Numbered from the stretch's first letter, positions 10,356-22,423 are shown. The stretch: 64,000 nucleotides of DNA from Eutreptiella sp. 'Long Island Sound 2002' (GCA_964036045.1 OZ038392.1:31065087-31129086), one strand, 5' to 3'. The notes: generated by a model not told the origin, from the sequence alone. Numbers and translations: made by a program.

Positions 10356-11059
10356 GCTGCGAAAGGACACCAATGCGACAGACAGGCAGTGCAGTGGAGC
10401 AGGGCAGGAAGTCATGGAGCGGCTGGCTTCCCGTCAAGCCGACATCAAAGCAACAGACCGAAGCTCCATCGAAGACAACGAGGCACCTTTCCGGAGGACA
10501 TGACAGACGTCGTGCGGTCGGGGATGCACTTCAGGCAGCACCCTACGTAACACCTAAGACAGGAGGAAATCTCTGTCAGTTCTGTGCTTCACCGTCCTGG
10601 AAGGCCTGTCGCCTGCCGTGCACACATGGGATTGGACGCCGCTAATGGTGCTCGCTAATGGAGAGGGATGACTTGGTTGAACCCAAGTTGTAGTGAGCCC
10701 CGAGCACCAGTCGCTGAATGTGTCGTGTCTGTGTGTTGCGTGTGTAAGTGTCTGGTCCTGGTTTGCGCTGCGGTTTGCGCTGCACGACCTGAAGATTGCT
10801 CTGGCAAATACTCCAAGTGTACACCCACTTTTTGTATTGTACTGCATGGTATACTACAAGAGAGAGAGTGTGTGTGGGTTTCTTGGGCGTTTTACATCAA
10901 CAATCCCAAGATCATGTGCATCTCTTTTTGGATTGGGTGCTGTGGTTGCCATACCGTACCCAGTTCACACCCATTTCACGCGCCCCGTTTTCCACTGGAC
11001 CCCCGTCCCCCTCTCACCTGGTACAAGGTAACTGAGCAGGCACCCCACCTCTCGCATTC

Positions 11060-11172
11060 TCGAACCCTCTTCACTCCCAACCCAACGGGTGGACGCCCCA
11101 CCCACCTCTCCACGAGTGGAGGATTCCCTCCTTAAAGGGCGAACATGCACGCGTACTCACTCGGCCTTTATG
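11060..11172 (+). repeat. Dispersed repeat, forward copy
   Basis: The block GAGGATTCCCTCCTTAAAGG, then ACTCACTCGGCCTTTATGG, matches about 13500-13660 and the reverse of 9424-9560. Confidence 0.75.
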
Positions 11173-11267
11173 GCACACACCCCTCACTTACTGCCCTTGA
11201 ACCCTCCGTCGTGCGTGCATGCGTGCAGTGCGTTGTTGTTGCTGATCTTCACGTTTGCGGTGTGCAG

Positions 11268-11360
11268 GAGAAAGATTTTCTCACGAACATCAACGGTAGC
11301 GAGATCTACTGCCGCGATGACCTCCGAGGGGCTCTTCGCACCTGTCAGCCCGGGCAACAG
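11268..11360 (+). CDS. Coiled-coil/PDZ protein, exon F
   Basis: This 31-codon phase 0-0 exon has acceptor gtgtgcag and donor gtgccg. It encodes the centre of the PDZ domain (EKDFLTNINGSEIYCRDDLR), matching the G-D-x-I-L-x-I-N-G core with a shift to KDFLTNING, and the following helix. It joins in frame after AGIQ of exon E and before VSFIILRGG of exon G. Confidence 0.85.
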
Positions 11361-12596
11361 GTGCCGCTTGCATTGCCCATGTTCCGTCCCTGCTCTGACT
11401 GGCCCTGGTCTGTGCATCTGCACCGCCCGGGTACAGAGTTAACGTGGCAGTACGGGTACAGAGTGACTGTGTGGACGGATGGATTGACAGTACAACAGCG
11501 ACAGTGTGCAATGACAGTGTAGAGTGACGGTCCAGCGTGACCAGTTACAGTGCCATCGGCGGGATGACAGGAACCTCCGGGGGCACTCAGTTTGACAGCC
11601 AGGGGCATTCTGCGGCTTCTTCACATGCTGGATCTCGTTGCAGTGCCCACCACAGTGCGTGGTCTCAGCCTGAAATGCATTTCTCAGACGGTCAGGACAT
11701 CAATGAAGACGTGGAGGTGGGCAGTACAATGTCGTCTGCAGGGATGACGCTGATGGCGACCGGCTGGCCCCATTTCTTGACCACTGCTCGTGTTGTGCTC
11801 CACAACAGTCATTTTTGAACTCAGCAACGGAAACGCGGGAGGGCAGGCCCCAACGAGGCTTGGGGGGGGGCAGGGCCATGCAGCAACGTCTGCGCCGACT
11901 GGTGCTACGATTTTCCTGTCCTCTCCAGCTTTACACCTTTCCTGGATCCCTGTGAACTCATCCGATCGGGGCTCTGCCCCCGGGGGGAGGGGGGATCACG
12001 GTTTCCCACTAAATGTGAAGTCAATATGTAGTCAACAACTCAGGTCCGATGGTACCAGCTTGGCGGTGGTTCATAACGTACCGCTGCGATCCATTGCTTT
12101 GCGTGTTGGTGGCCTGCCCACTGGCACCTCTGCGTCTCATTCTTGTGACAGAAAGGTACCTATGGTCTTTTAGGCCACCGACGAGCCAATTTTCTTTCCG
12201 CGTTGTTGTGCTGGCCGCGTCTTGTGCCCATGTGCAATAACTCAGCATTCCTTCGGGGGCTGGGGGGGGATTATGAGGGCAACAAAAGTTTGTGTACCTA
12301 AAATGGGCCTCTCATTCTTGGCTCTATTCAAAGTTTCATGTTTGAGAGGAAAATGTTTTTGGTTTTGGGTGGGTGGGTCCGCCAGATCCCCCCCCCCCCA
12401 TCAGATACCCAGGCCTTGTGCCAACCCCCCCCCCCCATGTGGATAAGCACATCCCCGTGTGGGGCGCTCACGACCCCCCTGGCGACCGGCTTCTTGGCGT
12501 GGGGCTGGAGGCTGGACGCGGTTTGCGGGGCCCCCACCGGGTCTCCGACCGACACCCCCCCCCCCCCCCCGCCCCCGTCCCGCGTGCCATGTGCAG
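11361..12596 (+). other. Intron F-G of the coiled-coil/PDZ gene
   Basis: The 1,236-base intron holds a poly-C-bounded module at 12285-12432 that recurs at 15163-15287. The rest shows no recognised feature. Confidence 0.7.
12285..12432. repeat. Poly-C-bounded module
   Basis: The block AAAGTTTGTGTACCTAAAAT, a T-rich middle and a terminal C run recur at 15163-15287. It belongs to a wider set of modules bordered by C or G runs. Confidence 0.7.
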
Positions 12597-12836
12597 GTCT
12601 CGTTCATCATTCTGCGCGGAGGGGGCAACCCGCGGGCGTTCCGGGGCTACCTCACGTTCCAGAGCAACCCCGTCTCCAAGCTCTCGTACGGCCCGGACGT
12701 GTCGGGCACCCCCCACTCCAGCACCCCGGCCACCCCGGACACGTGTGCCTCGGCCCCGCGCATCACACCCTCACCCCACGAATTGCCGCCGGTTGGGCTG
12801 GACGTGCCGGCAGCTGCCTCCTCCGCCGCTGTGTAG
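12597..12836 (+). CDS. Coiled-coil/PDZ protein, last exon G
   Basis: This final exon encodes 79 residues and a TAG stop. VSFIILRGG supplies the last strand of the PDZ domain, and the remainder is a Ser/Thr/Pro-rich tail ending ASSAAV. The acceptor (catgtgcag) is preceded by a poly-C tract. A C-terminal -AAV could itself act as a PDZ ligand, which is speculative. Confidence 0.82.
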   Translation, partial: VSFIILRGGGNPRAFRGYLTFQSNPVSKLSYGPDVSGTPHSSTPATPDTCASAPRITPSPHELPPVGLDVPAAASSAAV

Positions 12837-13499
12837 CCTGCGCACGGTCGTACGGCGCGCGAGTGACGAACCGAGACGAGGGCCGCATCGTCCACGGGGG
12901 GGGTGGGGGGCGTCTCCTCAGTCCGGGTACGCGACTCCCCCCCTTCTTCCATGCCCTCCGGGCCTGCTTAGTTACCAAGGGTCAATAGCTACCGGCCATA
13001 CATATGGTGGCGCCGAAGGCGCCCAAAGAATTTTTTTTCGTTCCCCTTGCCCATGTACCCCTCCCTACCCATGCGCTGGAGCGTGGATGGGAGGCAGCGA
13101 AAAGGCAGGCACTTCTGCTGGGGGGGCGGGGGCGTTGCGTACCAAAGCGAGGAGACGCCCGCCCCCCCCCGTGGCATCGTCCCAATCTTTTTAACCGCCG
13201 CCCTCATCCCGAACCGCTTCGTTGACCAAACCCCCGCATCGGATAAATGGGGGCAGCGGCAGCAGCGCTTCGATGTGTTGGGCACAGCCATCCGTTGTTT
13301 TGTGCAGCCGTGCCCCGTGACCTGGGCCTGGGAGGGAGAGGGAAGAGCCGAGGCGTAAAGAGCGCTGCGCTCCGTGTGTGACAGACATTGGGGCAGTGGG
13401 TGCCGGTTGGTTGTGTATCTGATGGGCAACACGTTGCGTTCCCTCCGCCGAACAAGACGATGCATGGCACCGACGCCAACCAACGATACGCCCCTCAGC

Positions 13500-13660
13500 T
13501 TTTTGCACCCGCCCTCTTCACCCCAACCCCAGCCCCAATCCCGCACCCAAGCCCCCCCTTCCACGCGGAGCATTCCCTCCTCCAAAGGCGAACACGTACG
13601 TACCCCTGGAAGTACCAACCGGCATACTCTCTCAGCCTTTGTGGAGAACCTCCCCTCCCC
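13500..13660 (+). repeat. Dispersed repeat, forward copy 2
   Basis: The block GCATTCCCTCCTCCAAAGG, then CATACTCTCTCAGCCTTTGT, parallels 11060-11172 and the reverse of 9424-9560. Confidence 0.7.
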
Positions 13661-13810
13661 CTCTTCTGAAGCGGAAATCCGCCCAAACTGCAAGAAGCCC
13701 CATGGCACACGGCACCCACGTCCGTAATGCACGCCACAGGATACCGTCGTCTCCCATGACATACCAATCCACATGACGCCCCACACATATTTCGACGCAC
13801 CGGTCACACA

Positions 13811-13874
13811 TGATGACCCCTATCACACGTGATGACCCCCATCACACGTGATGACCCCCATTACTCATGATGAC
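13811..13874. repeat. 19-bp tandem repeat
   Basis: Three to four units of GATGACCCCYATCACACGT occur, the last being degenerate. Confidence 0.85.
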
Positions 13875-14284
13875 CCCTCCTCCCGGTGGGATGCATGTTC
13901 CGTTTTGTGGTCTGCCGCGGCAGGAGGGCTGCATGGTGCGCAGAGTACACGAAGCACTATCCGTCCCCGCTGCCGTGAGGGCGGGACCCAGGGGTGCCCC
14001 TCAAACTCGCGAAGTCCAGCGCCTGAGTCCCGAAGTCGACGCCTCAAACCTGCAGTTCCGCCCGACTCCAGCGGAGTGGGGGGGCCCGCGCACCCCATGC
14101 GCTGTGCCCCTGTCTGCAGCAGTCGATGGCCGCGCGGTGACAGCGCTCCTCTGTGACATGCAATCCAGCAGCGTCCCAGCCGACTGCTGAGTGCAATTTG
14201 GGGGGGGCGGGGGGGGGGGGGGGGCACAGCCCCGGCACACCAACCACTGGGCTCTGCAAACGCGGAAACGACACCAGCAGGAGC

Positions 14285-14405
14285 ACCGGCCGCAGCGGCC
14301 GACAGAACGCAGCGACCCGACGCAACATGCGAAGGGAAGAACGGGTGACTGTCCAGGGCCCCGTAAAGAAACAGCAACCCGACGGAATGTCACACAGGGG
14401 GGAGG
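14285..14405 (+). repeat. Dispersed repeat (GTCCAGGGCCCCGT family), copy 2
   Basis: This matches 6425-6535 through GACTGTCCAGGGCCCCGT, AACCCGAC and AATGTCACA. Confidence 0.7.
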
Positions 14406-14457
14406 GCATCGCTTGAGGGGGGGGGGGGTACCCCCTTCCCCCCAACCAGCACTCCGG

Positions 14458-14683
14458 CCCTGACTCTACCCAAGAAGGTCGCGTAGTTCAGCGGTCATGC
14501 ACGTGACGCAGAGGTGCTTGGTTCGAATCCTGGTGAGGTCGGAACGCAGTGTCTTAGGCGCTAGGGTGTCTGTGACCCCGCAAGCCGGAAGGGATGCTGC
14601 GAGGGACAGGTAGGGATCAAGGTTACGCTGGAGTTTGGAGAGCGCCCGAGCACTTTACCTTTACCTTTACCCTGACTCTACCC
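14458..14683 (+). mobile_element. tRNA-derived SINE with 14-bp target duplication
   Basis: CCCTGACTCTACCC at 14458-14471 is repeated exactly at 14670-14683. Between the repeats is a polymerase III-like head, with an A box (TAGTTCAGCGG near 14486) and a perfect B box (GGTTCGAATCC near 14520). A body of about 120 bases and a (TTTACC)n tail follow. The acceptor stem of a real tRNA does not form, so this is a SINE, not a tRNA gene. Confidence 0.88.
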
Positions 14684-15162
14684 CAAAGGCATTCCCATAC
14701 CCCAACACCAGCCCCAACCGCATTTCCAACCGCCAGTAACCCCCCCCCCCCGACCCCACACCCGCTTTCACATCCCCTGTGACCGCTCCACAACCGCTCC
14801 GGAACTGCCCCGATTGCCCCCCCCTCCCCTTCAAGCAAAGCCCTGGGGGGCGGGGGGCTTCTGCCTTCCGCTGTCCACATGAGGCATGTCCACACGGTCC
14901 GCATTGAGGGCACTGCATCGTGGGGAATGTAAGACGGGGGCGTGGGGGTGTAGGGGCTGGTGGGCAGGCGTTTTCTTGAGGGTCCAACGCGCCTGCTAAT
15001 CCCTGACCAGCCCAGCCGCCCGGCGGCGCATGTCAGACGCCGAGCGGTGTTGCACGGGATCCCGTTGGTTTTCCATTTTTCGTGCATCTTGCAGCTGCGC
15101 GCTGTCAGGCCATTGCCTAAGGAAGAACCCCCTGCCCCCCATTTTCAGAGGCCCCAAAAAAA

Positions 15163-15287
15163 AGTTTGTGTACCTAAAATCGGCCTCAAATTTCCGGCCC
15201 TTTTGATTTCACGTTTTGCCGGAGGAAAACTTTTTCTGATGTGGGGCTGGCCAGGGCCCCCAACCAGCCCCCCCCCCCCCCCTGGGG
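15163..15287. repeat. Poly-C-bounded module, copy 2
   Basis: This shares GTTTGTGTACCTAAAAT, a T-rich middle and a terminal C run with 12285-12432. Confidence 0.7.
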
Positions 15288-15641
15288 GGTCCTTAAGCGA
15301 TAGCCCGCGCGCTGTCGACGACCGGGCATTGTCTCCCGATGCACCCACATGCACGTGTTCAGAGCCCTCCTGGATCGAGCCCCTGGATGACCCGAACGAA
15401 ACGGTTGCCTCCATCAGGCGGTTAGACGTCTTTAGATCGCGCCCATCCCCATTCCTTTCCGGGCATCTCCTTTGGGTGGCGGCCACGGCGGGGGGGCTCA
15501 ATGTCGGGCCGGACCCAAATGCGTCCGCTCTGGCGTCCGCACTGGTCAGATGAGGGGAAGGAGCTGCACTAGACCCGAAACGGCATTTAACATTCGAATT
15601 GGTCGAATCACATTCTATCGGACTTCAGCAGTCCCACACAA

Positions 15642-15896
15642 GTGCCGGACCTGTTGATTGTGCTTTTGGACAAGGCAACGATGTGGTCTGGCCGCTCCGC
15701 TTTGGATGATCTCGGGATCCCCGGCACAAAAATGAAATGCCACCAATGCACAGAGGTGGCCATGCCAGACGGTGTCGGAGCGTTTGCATTGTGCTGTGCC
15801 GTGCGTGCCCTGTGCATCGACCGCGGGGCCGGTTGCCTGAAAGCAGGCGGTTCCTGCCCATTACTGAAAGAATGCACCCCGCGCCCTACCCTTGAG
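15642..15896 (+). other. Possible unassigned exon
   Basis: An 85-codon open stretch from ATG at 15642 has a natural-looking composition with many cysteines (KCHQC, LKAGGSCPLLKEC). It ends at GAG followed by GTAGTG, a good phase-0 donor that fits the AG|GT rule of the other genes. No partner exon or family is recognised, and chance is a real alternative. Confidence 0.22.
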
Positions 15897-16084
15897 GTAG
15901 TGTGAGGGGTGGGTGCAGTGTCATGACAGTGTTCGCCATGGCCAGCTCCCCACTTTTTTAGTGTAGGCGCATGAGTGTAGGCACAACCACGTGTGGAACT
16001 GCATGTGCAGGATTGGCCACACCCGCCACCATCGCGTCTGTGGCTCACAGCAGCTGTTGGGTACTCCAAGCCTCGGAAGTATCC

Positions 16085-16480
16085 AGTTTTCCGGATACCT
16101 CCGGATACCTCCATTTTCCCCATTTTCCCATCCGGATACTTGGATACTCGGTTTTTTATTAACGGCCCTGTGGGGAAGCAGGTTGCCTTTAGGAAAAATG
16201 GGGAAAATGGGACCTGCCCGTGTCCCATTTTTCACCCATTTGCCCCCCATTTCTACACCATTTCCCTCCATTTTTCTTTCTTGTTGGAATGTTTTCATAC
16301 ATTTTCCATGATGTATTTGTAACAACTTCCCATTTTCCCCCATTTTTCTCCATTTTCCCCCATTTTCCCCCATTTTTCCCCATTTTCCCCCGTTTTCCAC
16401 CATTTTCGCTCATTTTCCCCATTTTTCCCATTTTTCCAGTGGCCTGCTGGATACTGGGATACTCCGGATATGGATACTTC
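16085..16480. repeat. Minisatellite of CATTTTCCC-type units
   Basis: The block 16190-16440 consists of irregular units of 9-14 bases around CCATTTTCCCC. On both sides lie runs of GGATACT/CCGGATAC repeats (about 16090-16155 and 16448-16480). Confidence 0.85.
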
Positions 16481-19005
16481 CTAGGCCTGGTACTCTGTGT
16501 CTGGCTGTACCCCTGGGGGCTCCCCTCTCCCTTCAATGAATCCTGATAGATACCGCCTGGACTTTGTGGTCTGTAATTTTGGTCACCCCACACCTGATTC
16601 ACGGCGATGGTGGAGACTCTTTGGACTGAGTGGAGCGGGGGGGGGGGGGGGGGCTCCCGAACACAAGTACTACGACCAGCAACTCCAGAAAACAGTGGGG
16701 CTCACCTACGGTGGCATGCAAAATCGTCGTGCCTCTTGCTTGCGGTCCCCTCAGGTTTGCAGGTGGCAGGCGCTTGCTCCACCGCAAATGCGTCGACGCT
16801 TGTTGCTCCCTGTGGGGGGGCACGCTGATGTGTGTGGATGGGTCCTTGTGGGGTGTGGCTGACGGGCACGGCAGCCGTGCAAGAGAGCGTTGCTGGGGCA
16901 GCCAATTACATGGATGCGAGTTCGTCATGGCAAAGTGTGTGTTTGCAGGCAAGAGACACCGTCTGGGCCTGTCTCTACAAGTTTGCTTAGCACCCGCATC
17001 ACTTTTGTCACCCCCCACCACAGAGCCCAGGGGGGGGGGGTCACCTTGGTGAATCGCCTATGAACCAATGAACCGCATTTTTTCTCATGGGCCACGGATT
17101 CAAGGGCCTGCAACTTGAAAGGAGTGGATTCTTGGCATGCTTTGGCCTTTTTGCTTTGCCTTCGTGATGCCGGTGGCTGTGTTTCCAGGCATACCAAATT
17201 TGTGTGCGGTGACGGCACTGTCCCCGGGGGCCGCAGGGGAGGGGCAGTCGGGGGTACTGTCACTCGGTAACGGAGGGTGGGCGTGGGAGAAGGCAAAGGC
17301 CACAGCCCACAATTGGTCCAGGCCTCAGCTCCCGATGCCCTGAATCCAGGCCCACCAAGATAGAGGCTCTCCCCTGCAGAGTCTTGGGTCACCCATGCCC
17401 GTGGCCTTGGCTTCCCACTCCCAGGGGCTGGGCTTTCATGGGACAGGCAATGGTCTCCTCTCCGAGGGTTGGGTCCTCTTGGGCTTGTTTCCTTGTTCCT
17501 AGAACCTAGGCCACCCTGGCTGAGGCCCAGGGCTTAGGGAGCGCTTGTTGCGCGCCGCAGGGGAAGGGTAATTGGCTTTAGGGCAATCAGCACCGCACTC
17601 TTTCCCCTCAATTTTGGGTGAAGGAACTAGGTCAAACGGGTGTGGCGTAATACTCAAAACGGACAAAAATGTTGCGATAACCACTCCCCATTTCACAAAG
17701 GGTACAACGCACGCCCCCTTCATTGTATATTGTGGTTTCTGTGGGACCAAGATGTCTTTTCTTTCTTTGACATGCCTCATCGTGCGTGTCTTTGGTACCA
17801 AGTGAATAGAGATCTTTGCGCTGTTCTTATGCAGTTCGATCTTGAGGCTGTACCCACACTGTTTGGAACAGGGTTAACTAAAAAAAGCTGCTTGGGGCCA
17901 CATGGCCCAATTGAAGGGTCACAACTTTGCCCTGCATGCCCCCTTTGGGCTGCTTTTCACATCCAATCAGCACTAGGGGCACAGGGAACAAGGTGGTCAT
18001 CCTTGGACTGGCTGAGGACGCCCATCACCCTCACAAGTTTTTATGCAGAGCATACATCCCAAAAGGGCGGGGGGGTTACACCCGAGAAGTTCGAAAAACA
18101 CTAATTCCGTCTGAATATTGTGATGCACTTAGTTATCCTGTTTTTTGAGGATTGGTAAATATGTAATCACACCAATCCAAGGGATACATCGGCATTTGCC
18201 CGTCAGCCATCATTGCCACCCACACCATCCGGGGTTAAAACCCACTGCAGCTGCAGTGGTGGCCAGTGTCCAAGGTCTGATGCAAGTTTGAAGAACTGAT
18301 GTGTGTGCTGAGAAAGCCAAACCCTCCCAGTGGGTGTCGGGGGATGCCGTTCTGGTGTTGACCTCTTCATGGAAAGGGATATGAAGGGTCCAGACGCTTC
18401 TGGAGGCTTCCAAGGTTTACCAGCAACCATTCAACAGCCTCCAAGAACTAACCTCAAACATCAAGCAGCCACAGCAATGGCAGAACTGGCACATCTTGGG
18501 ACTAACACACAACCTTGCAGGAAACAGTAGTCAGCGTCCAGCACTGCAGTCCTGGAAATTCTCTGACAATAATACAAACTTGGACGCACTGCATGAGGAA
18601 GAAGGGTTTTTTGAATTGGGACGCAAGTAAGGACCTGGTTTTGAAGGATGGGGACGGATTAGATGGCGGCATATTTTGCTGACCCCCTCCTCCGGTAGTC
18701 CATTACTTCATTCTGTTGTCAATCAGAAGTACATTTGCATGCGATCAGACATCTTCCCACGGAGCATGGGCTGGAAGTGTCTCGGCAGGGACACCCATAC
18801 ATCATCCTGAGCACGGTGCTGTGCAACGTCCCTGCACCCTCAGCACCTGCACCGTGAGGTTTGCGATAGGATCGGACCCCCCAACCGCGGAGCTGCTCCG
18901 TAGCTGTACAAGCACAACCCCACCCCCCGTGGGCACAGTGGTCGGTCAAAGACGAGGGCAGGTTTGCTCCATTTGCTCTTTCCAGGCGTTTTGGCATCCA
19001 CATAA

Positions 19006-19141
19006 ATGTCCCAAAAACGAAGGCCGAGCACGGATGGCTCCGGCCCCGCGGCCAAACAGCAGAAGACGAGCAGAATCCCAACCTTGCAGAACCGGCCCGT
19101 CACCATCACCGTTGAGGCTGCCACTGCAGCGGCATACAAAG
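19006..19141 (+). CDS. LAP: M17 leucyl aminopeptidase, exon 1
   Basis: The start is the ATG at 19006. The exon encodes 45 codons plus one base and ends AAAG before donor gtgtga. It begins with a basic, Lys/Arg/Gln-rich leader of about 25 residues, followed by RPVTITVEAATAAAYKG. That reads directly into CSTLVYMAHQ of the next exon as the first strand of the M17 N-terminal domain. The split glycine codon (g|gg) fits phase 1 on both sides. No convincing signal or transit peptide is visible. Confidence 0.75.
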
Positions 19142-19232
19142 GTGTGATGGTGTTGGTGGCTGGGTGGGCTGCAACGGCCTGGGGACATTGCACCACCACA
19201 TGTGTGCCTTCCAAAGGGAGTTTCAGGGGGAG

Positions 19233-19863
19233 CGTTAGCGCGCCGGGCACGCGCCAGGCATCTTTTTTGACCCGTGCCCCACCGGTGACCTTTTAGGGGG
19301 TGCACTAAGCGCAGTGTGTGCGCAGTGCAATTATTTGGACGTCTAGCCGTCCTGGAACCCCATACTTTGTCATACTATGGGCATTATTGTTGTTTGACAA
19401 CGGGTATTTTGATGCTTCTTTCACATTCGGGATGGTATATTTGGATTCTCACCCAGTTTCACCAATTTTCTTCCATTTTTTGCTCGTTTCCACCACATCC
19501 ACTCCTTACTAGGTTGATTTCTCCCCACCATGGGGACCCCGAGAAGGCAGGGGTGACGTAGCCAATGCTGAGTTCGTGCTTCCTTCTTGTGACATGAGGC
19601 AGAAACGCTGTCCAAACCGCTTGTGGCTTGGGGACTCATTACCATAGCGAAATCTATGGGAAAGGTAAAGGCAAAGTACCGTTTGTTAAGTACAATACAA
19701 ATGACATTTGGAGTTGTTGAATTCACAGCGATTGTCTAATTATGCAACGTGCTTTGTAGGGAAGGTGCGCAGTCCATCATGGTCTATTTGGGGGGCCTTC
19801 TCCATCAGAGGGTAAATCTCGGGCTGAAGTCGGAATAGTTGATAGAAAGGTAGCGCGCCGGGC
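19233..19863 (+). mobile_element. Composite element bounded by TAGCGCGCCGGGC
   Basis: The 13-base direct repeat TAGCGCGCCGGGC stands near 19235 and at 19851-19863. Between them are TTCTCCCCACCATGGGGACC, GCAGGGGTGACGTAGCC and the GTGCTTTGTAGG block, in the same order as in the copy at 44485-45289. This copy has no Cys-rich ORF. Confidence 0.65.
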
Positions 19864-19941
19864 AAACATTTCCCCTCATCGTGCATAGCTGCAGTAGCAT
19901 TGTAACCCCCCCCCCCCCTCCCGCCCGCATGTCCTAACACC

Positions 19942-20280
19942 GGTTTGTCCAAATACAGCAACCCCGTGTTTCCGCACTTTTGGGTCTTTTTTGGAACCAT
20001 CGTTTTTGCGGTCCCAATCCAATAGAGAATGTGGTTTGTGTCGCTTTATGCAGGCTGCAGGAAGGGTCAATATGGGTGTCAAAGTGTTGGTTTAGCTGCA
20101 ATTTCCTGCGCTCTTGTGTGCTGGGGTGTGTGCTTGGCCTGTTGGGCGCCCTTTGTAGTCATGAAGGGGTGGTGTTGGCTTATGTCTGCAACCTGTGTTC
20201 CCTGGTGCATGCTGCACGGTAACACGGGCTTGTCCAAAAACGGTGCGTTTCTGCACAGTTTTGCCCCCTGAACCAGAACC
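19942..20280 (+). mobile_element. Element with about 40-bp terminal direct repeats, copy 1
   Basis: A block of the form GCTTGTCCAAACACGGCGAC...GTGTTTCCGCACTTTTG stands at both ends (19942 and 20226). The interior has GGAACCATCG, TGCAGGAAGGG and GTGTGCTGGGGTGTGTGCT. The whole unit recurs at 47655-47996. No coding capacity is seen. Confidence 0.7.
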
Positions 20281-21679
20281 TGGCCCGTGTGAGGACACGG
20301 GGGGGGGGGGGGACTGGTCTGCAGTGACCTCCAATTTGATGTTGTGGGCTCAGGATCAGATACGCAGGGGCGGGTGCGCGTGTGGCACACCCGCGCGTGG
20401 CAGCGTGCAAAGCTGCAGTCTCCATGAAAGTGCTTGCAAAGGTGCCTGTGAAAGTGCGGGGGTAAAGCATCCGACGCCGTGCCTGCAAAAGTGTGATATG
20501 GCCATTGTTTTTGGGTATGAATGTTGGGAACCCCCCGTGGGCACTGAAACTACTTGTCCCCACGCGCTTGGAACAAGCAGGCCAGGTCAGGTATCGCCAG
20601 CTACTACTGTCCGTCAGTCCGCTTTCAAGCGTCCGGCGGCAGGACGTCTGGCGGCAACACACGCACTCTGACCCAGACGGGGCTTGAGCTGGGGAACTTG
20701 GGATCAGTGGTACCTGTGCCTCATCCGGATGGCACCGTCCCCCGGGGGGAGCGCCCCGTATTGGCTGGTCCCGGTGGTGGGGGCCCGCTCCGGCCCATGC
20801 GACTCGACGGCCGGGACCCAAAAGATTCCAGTGCCTGCGCCCACAGGCACCAACCGGCACATTTACTCAGTCTCTATGGCAACCCCCCCCCCTCCCTCTT
20901 CGCTGCATGCAGTACGAAAGGATCGCGCTGTCTCACTCCCTGAATGTTGAATGTTGTGTGTCTTTAACCAAACCTGTACCCCCTCGGTTTTTCAAGCTAA
21001 GGTCCCAACAAAGCCCAACCATGTGTGGCCAGATGGGGCCAGCTAATACAGCAGCACGGGGAGGGAGTGACCCCTGACCGGAATGTATGCCTGACCCTGT
21101 GGAGCCCGGAGCGCCAGTGTAGCCAGCGGAGGTGGGTCAAGGGAAGAACTTCTGTTTGCCGGACACCCAGCGAAAGCGCCGAACATTTGCATGATGGACT
21201 GAAGGCGATGACAGTCGCGGGGCAGGCGCGACCAGAGCCTAATGCAGACACTGCAACCGGACCATATTGAGGCCCCCCTCCTCCCTGCACTTTGAGGGCT
21301 ACACCCCTGCGGCGCGCGTTAGGAACAATCCCGTCCGCAAACAAGACACGGAATTCATTGTTATTGGATTCACTACTTTTTGACACTCCATCCCTTTGCA
21401 CTGTGCAACACTTCCTTGGTGACTCTTTTTTTTGAGCCCCCCCCCCCCCCGCCGCTAACCCGTGTGTGTTGGGGCTTGGGGTTGGGGTGATGGGGAATGC
21501 CGGGCTATGTAGCCGTTGCGCCCATGGTCTACAGGTACCAAGTTCCTTCCTCTACATTTTGGTGCATTTCAAGGGGTTAGTAAAATAGTTTAGCCCATGT
21601 GGTCATGCTCAAGAAGGCAGGGGTTATGTTGCTACTTGAGAAGGTAGGGGTTCCCCTTTGCCGCCCCGTTAGCAAACGT

Positions 21680-21790
21680 CCATGCTTGAGCGCCAGATTC
21701 GCAAGACGAGGCACTATACAAATGTCGTTGGTTGCTCAGTGAAGATCCTGCATTCGGAGCTCTTCCCCGGCTCAAGTGCGGTCCTTGTGC
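21680..21790 (+). repeat. Dispersed repeat (ACAAATGTCGTT family)
   Basis: The blocks GCGCCAGATTCGCAAGACGA, ACTATACAAATGTCGTT and GTGAAGATCCTGCATT recur at 30437-30600, where the motif is doubled. Confidence 0.75.
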
Positions 21791-22423
21791 TGTTCACTCA
21801 GTGGGTTTTGTACAAGCAGGTACTCCAAATGGTCATGGAGTGGTGTTTCTTCCTTCTTGTTGCAAGTTTCACTGTTTCTACGGTTTAAGAGGATTATTCC
21901 GTCCCTGCGGCACCTGCGGCGCGCAGGTGTAGCCCTCTTTTGCTTGGCTCACCTTAATCCCCCCCCCCTCTCCTGGGCCAAGGGGCCTTCAACCCATCTA
22001 CTGCCAGGGGAGCCCCATCTCAGACCGAGCCCCCCCCCCCCCGCCCCTAACATGCCTTCAGAGGGGGGGGGAGGGGATGCGGTCCGCATTTTTCCGCATT
22101 TTTTTTTCGCATTTTCTGGGCGGGTCCCTTAGTGTAATGTTCAAGAAGAAACATTCTAGTGGCATTGTGCACTCCAACTACAGGATTGTCTTTTAGTCAG
22201 TTAGTTGTGAGGAACAATGGGTTTTGTGGGTGCCAGAGGCGCCAGGGATTTTGTTCTAGGCAGACGGCAGGGGCAAATTTTTTGTTTTACCCTATGTGTC
22301 TATACTCAAAATACTCAGAATTTTGTGGAGAATTCAAAAATGGATGAAAAACACAAACAAGGATTTTGACCCCGACCCGACCTCCAGGTCAGACCTTGGC
22401 TGATGGGAGCCTGAGTTGATGTG

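Larger units (their letters stand above)
9127..11267 (+). other. Intron E-F of the coiled-coil/PDZ gene
   Basis: The 2,141-base intron contains a hAT-like MITE beginning 36 bases after the donor, dispersed repeats at 9424-9560 and 11060-11172, and a 5'-truncated LINE end with its (CA)n tail. Confidence 0.7.
12837..19005. other. Intergenic region between the PDZ gene and LAP
   Basis: About 6.2 kb holds a dispersed repeat (about 13500-13660), a 19-bp tandem repeat, a dispersed repeat at 14285-14405, a SINE, a poly-C module (15163-15287), an unassigned possible exon (15642-15896) and an ATTTTCCC minisatellite. From about 16500 to 18950 I see only poly-G/C tracts and unassigned sequence. Confidence 0.6.

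Noticed and set aside
14478-14545. tRNA gene
   Set aside because: A and B boxes are good, but the acceptor stem does not pair and the unit has a SINE body, tail and target duplication.
16189-16602. Lys/Gly/Met-rich or Pro/Phe-rich frames
   Set aside because: They are translations of the ATTTTCCC minisatellite.
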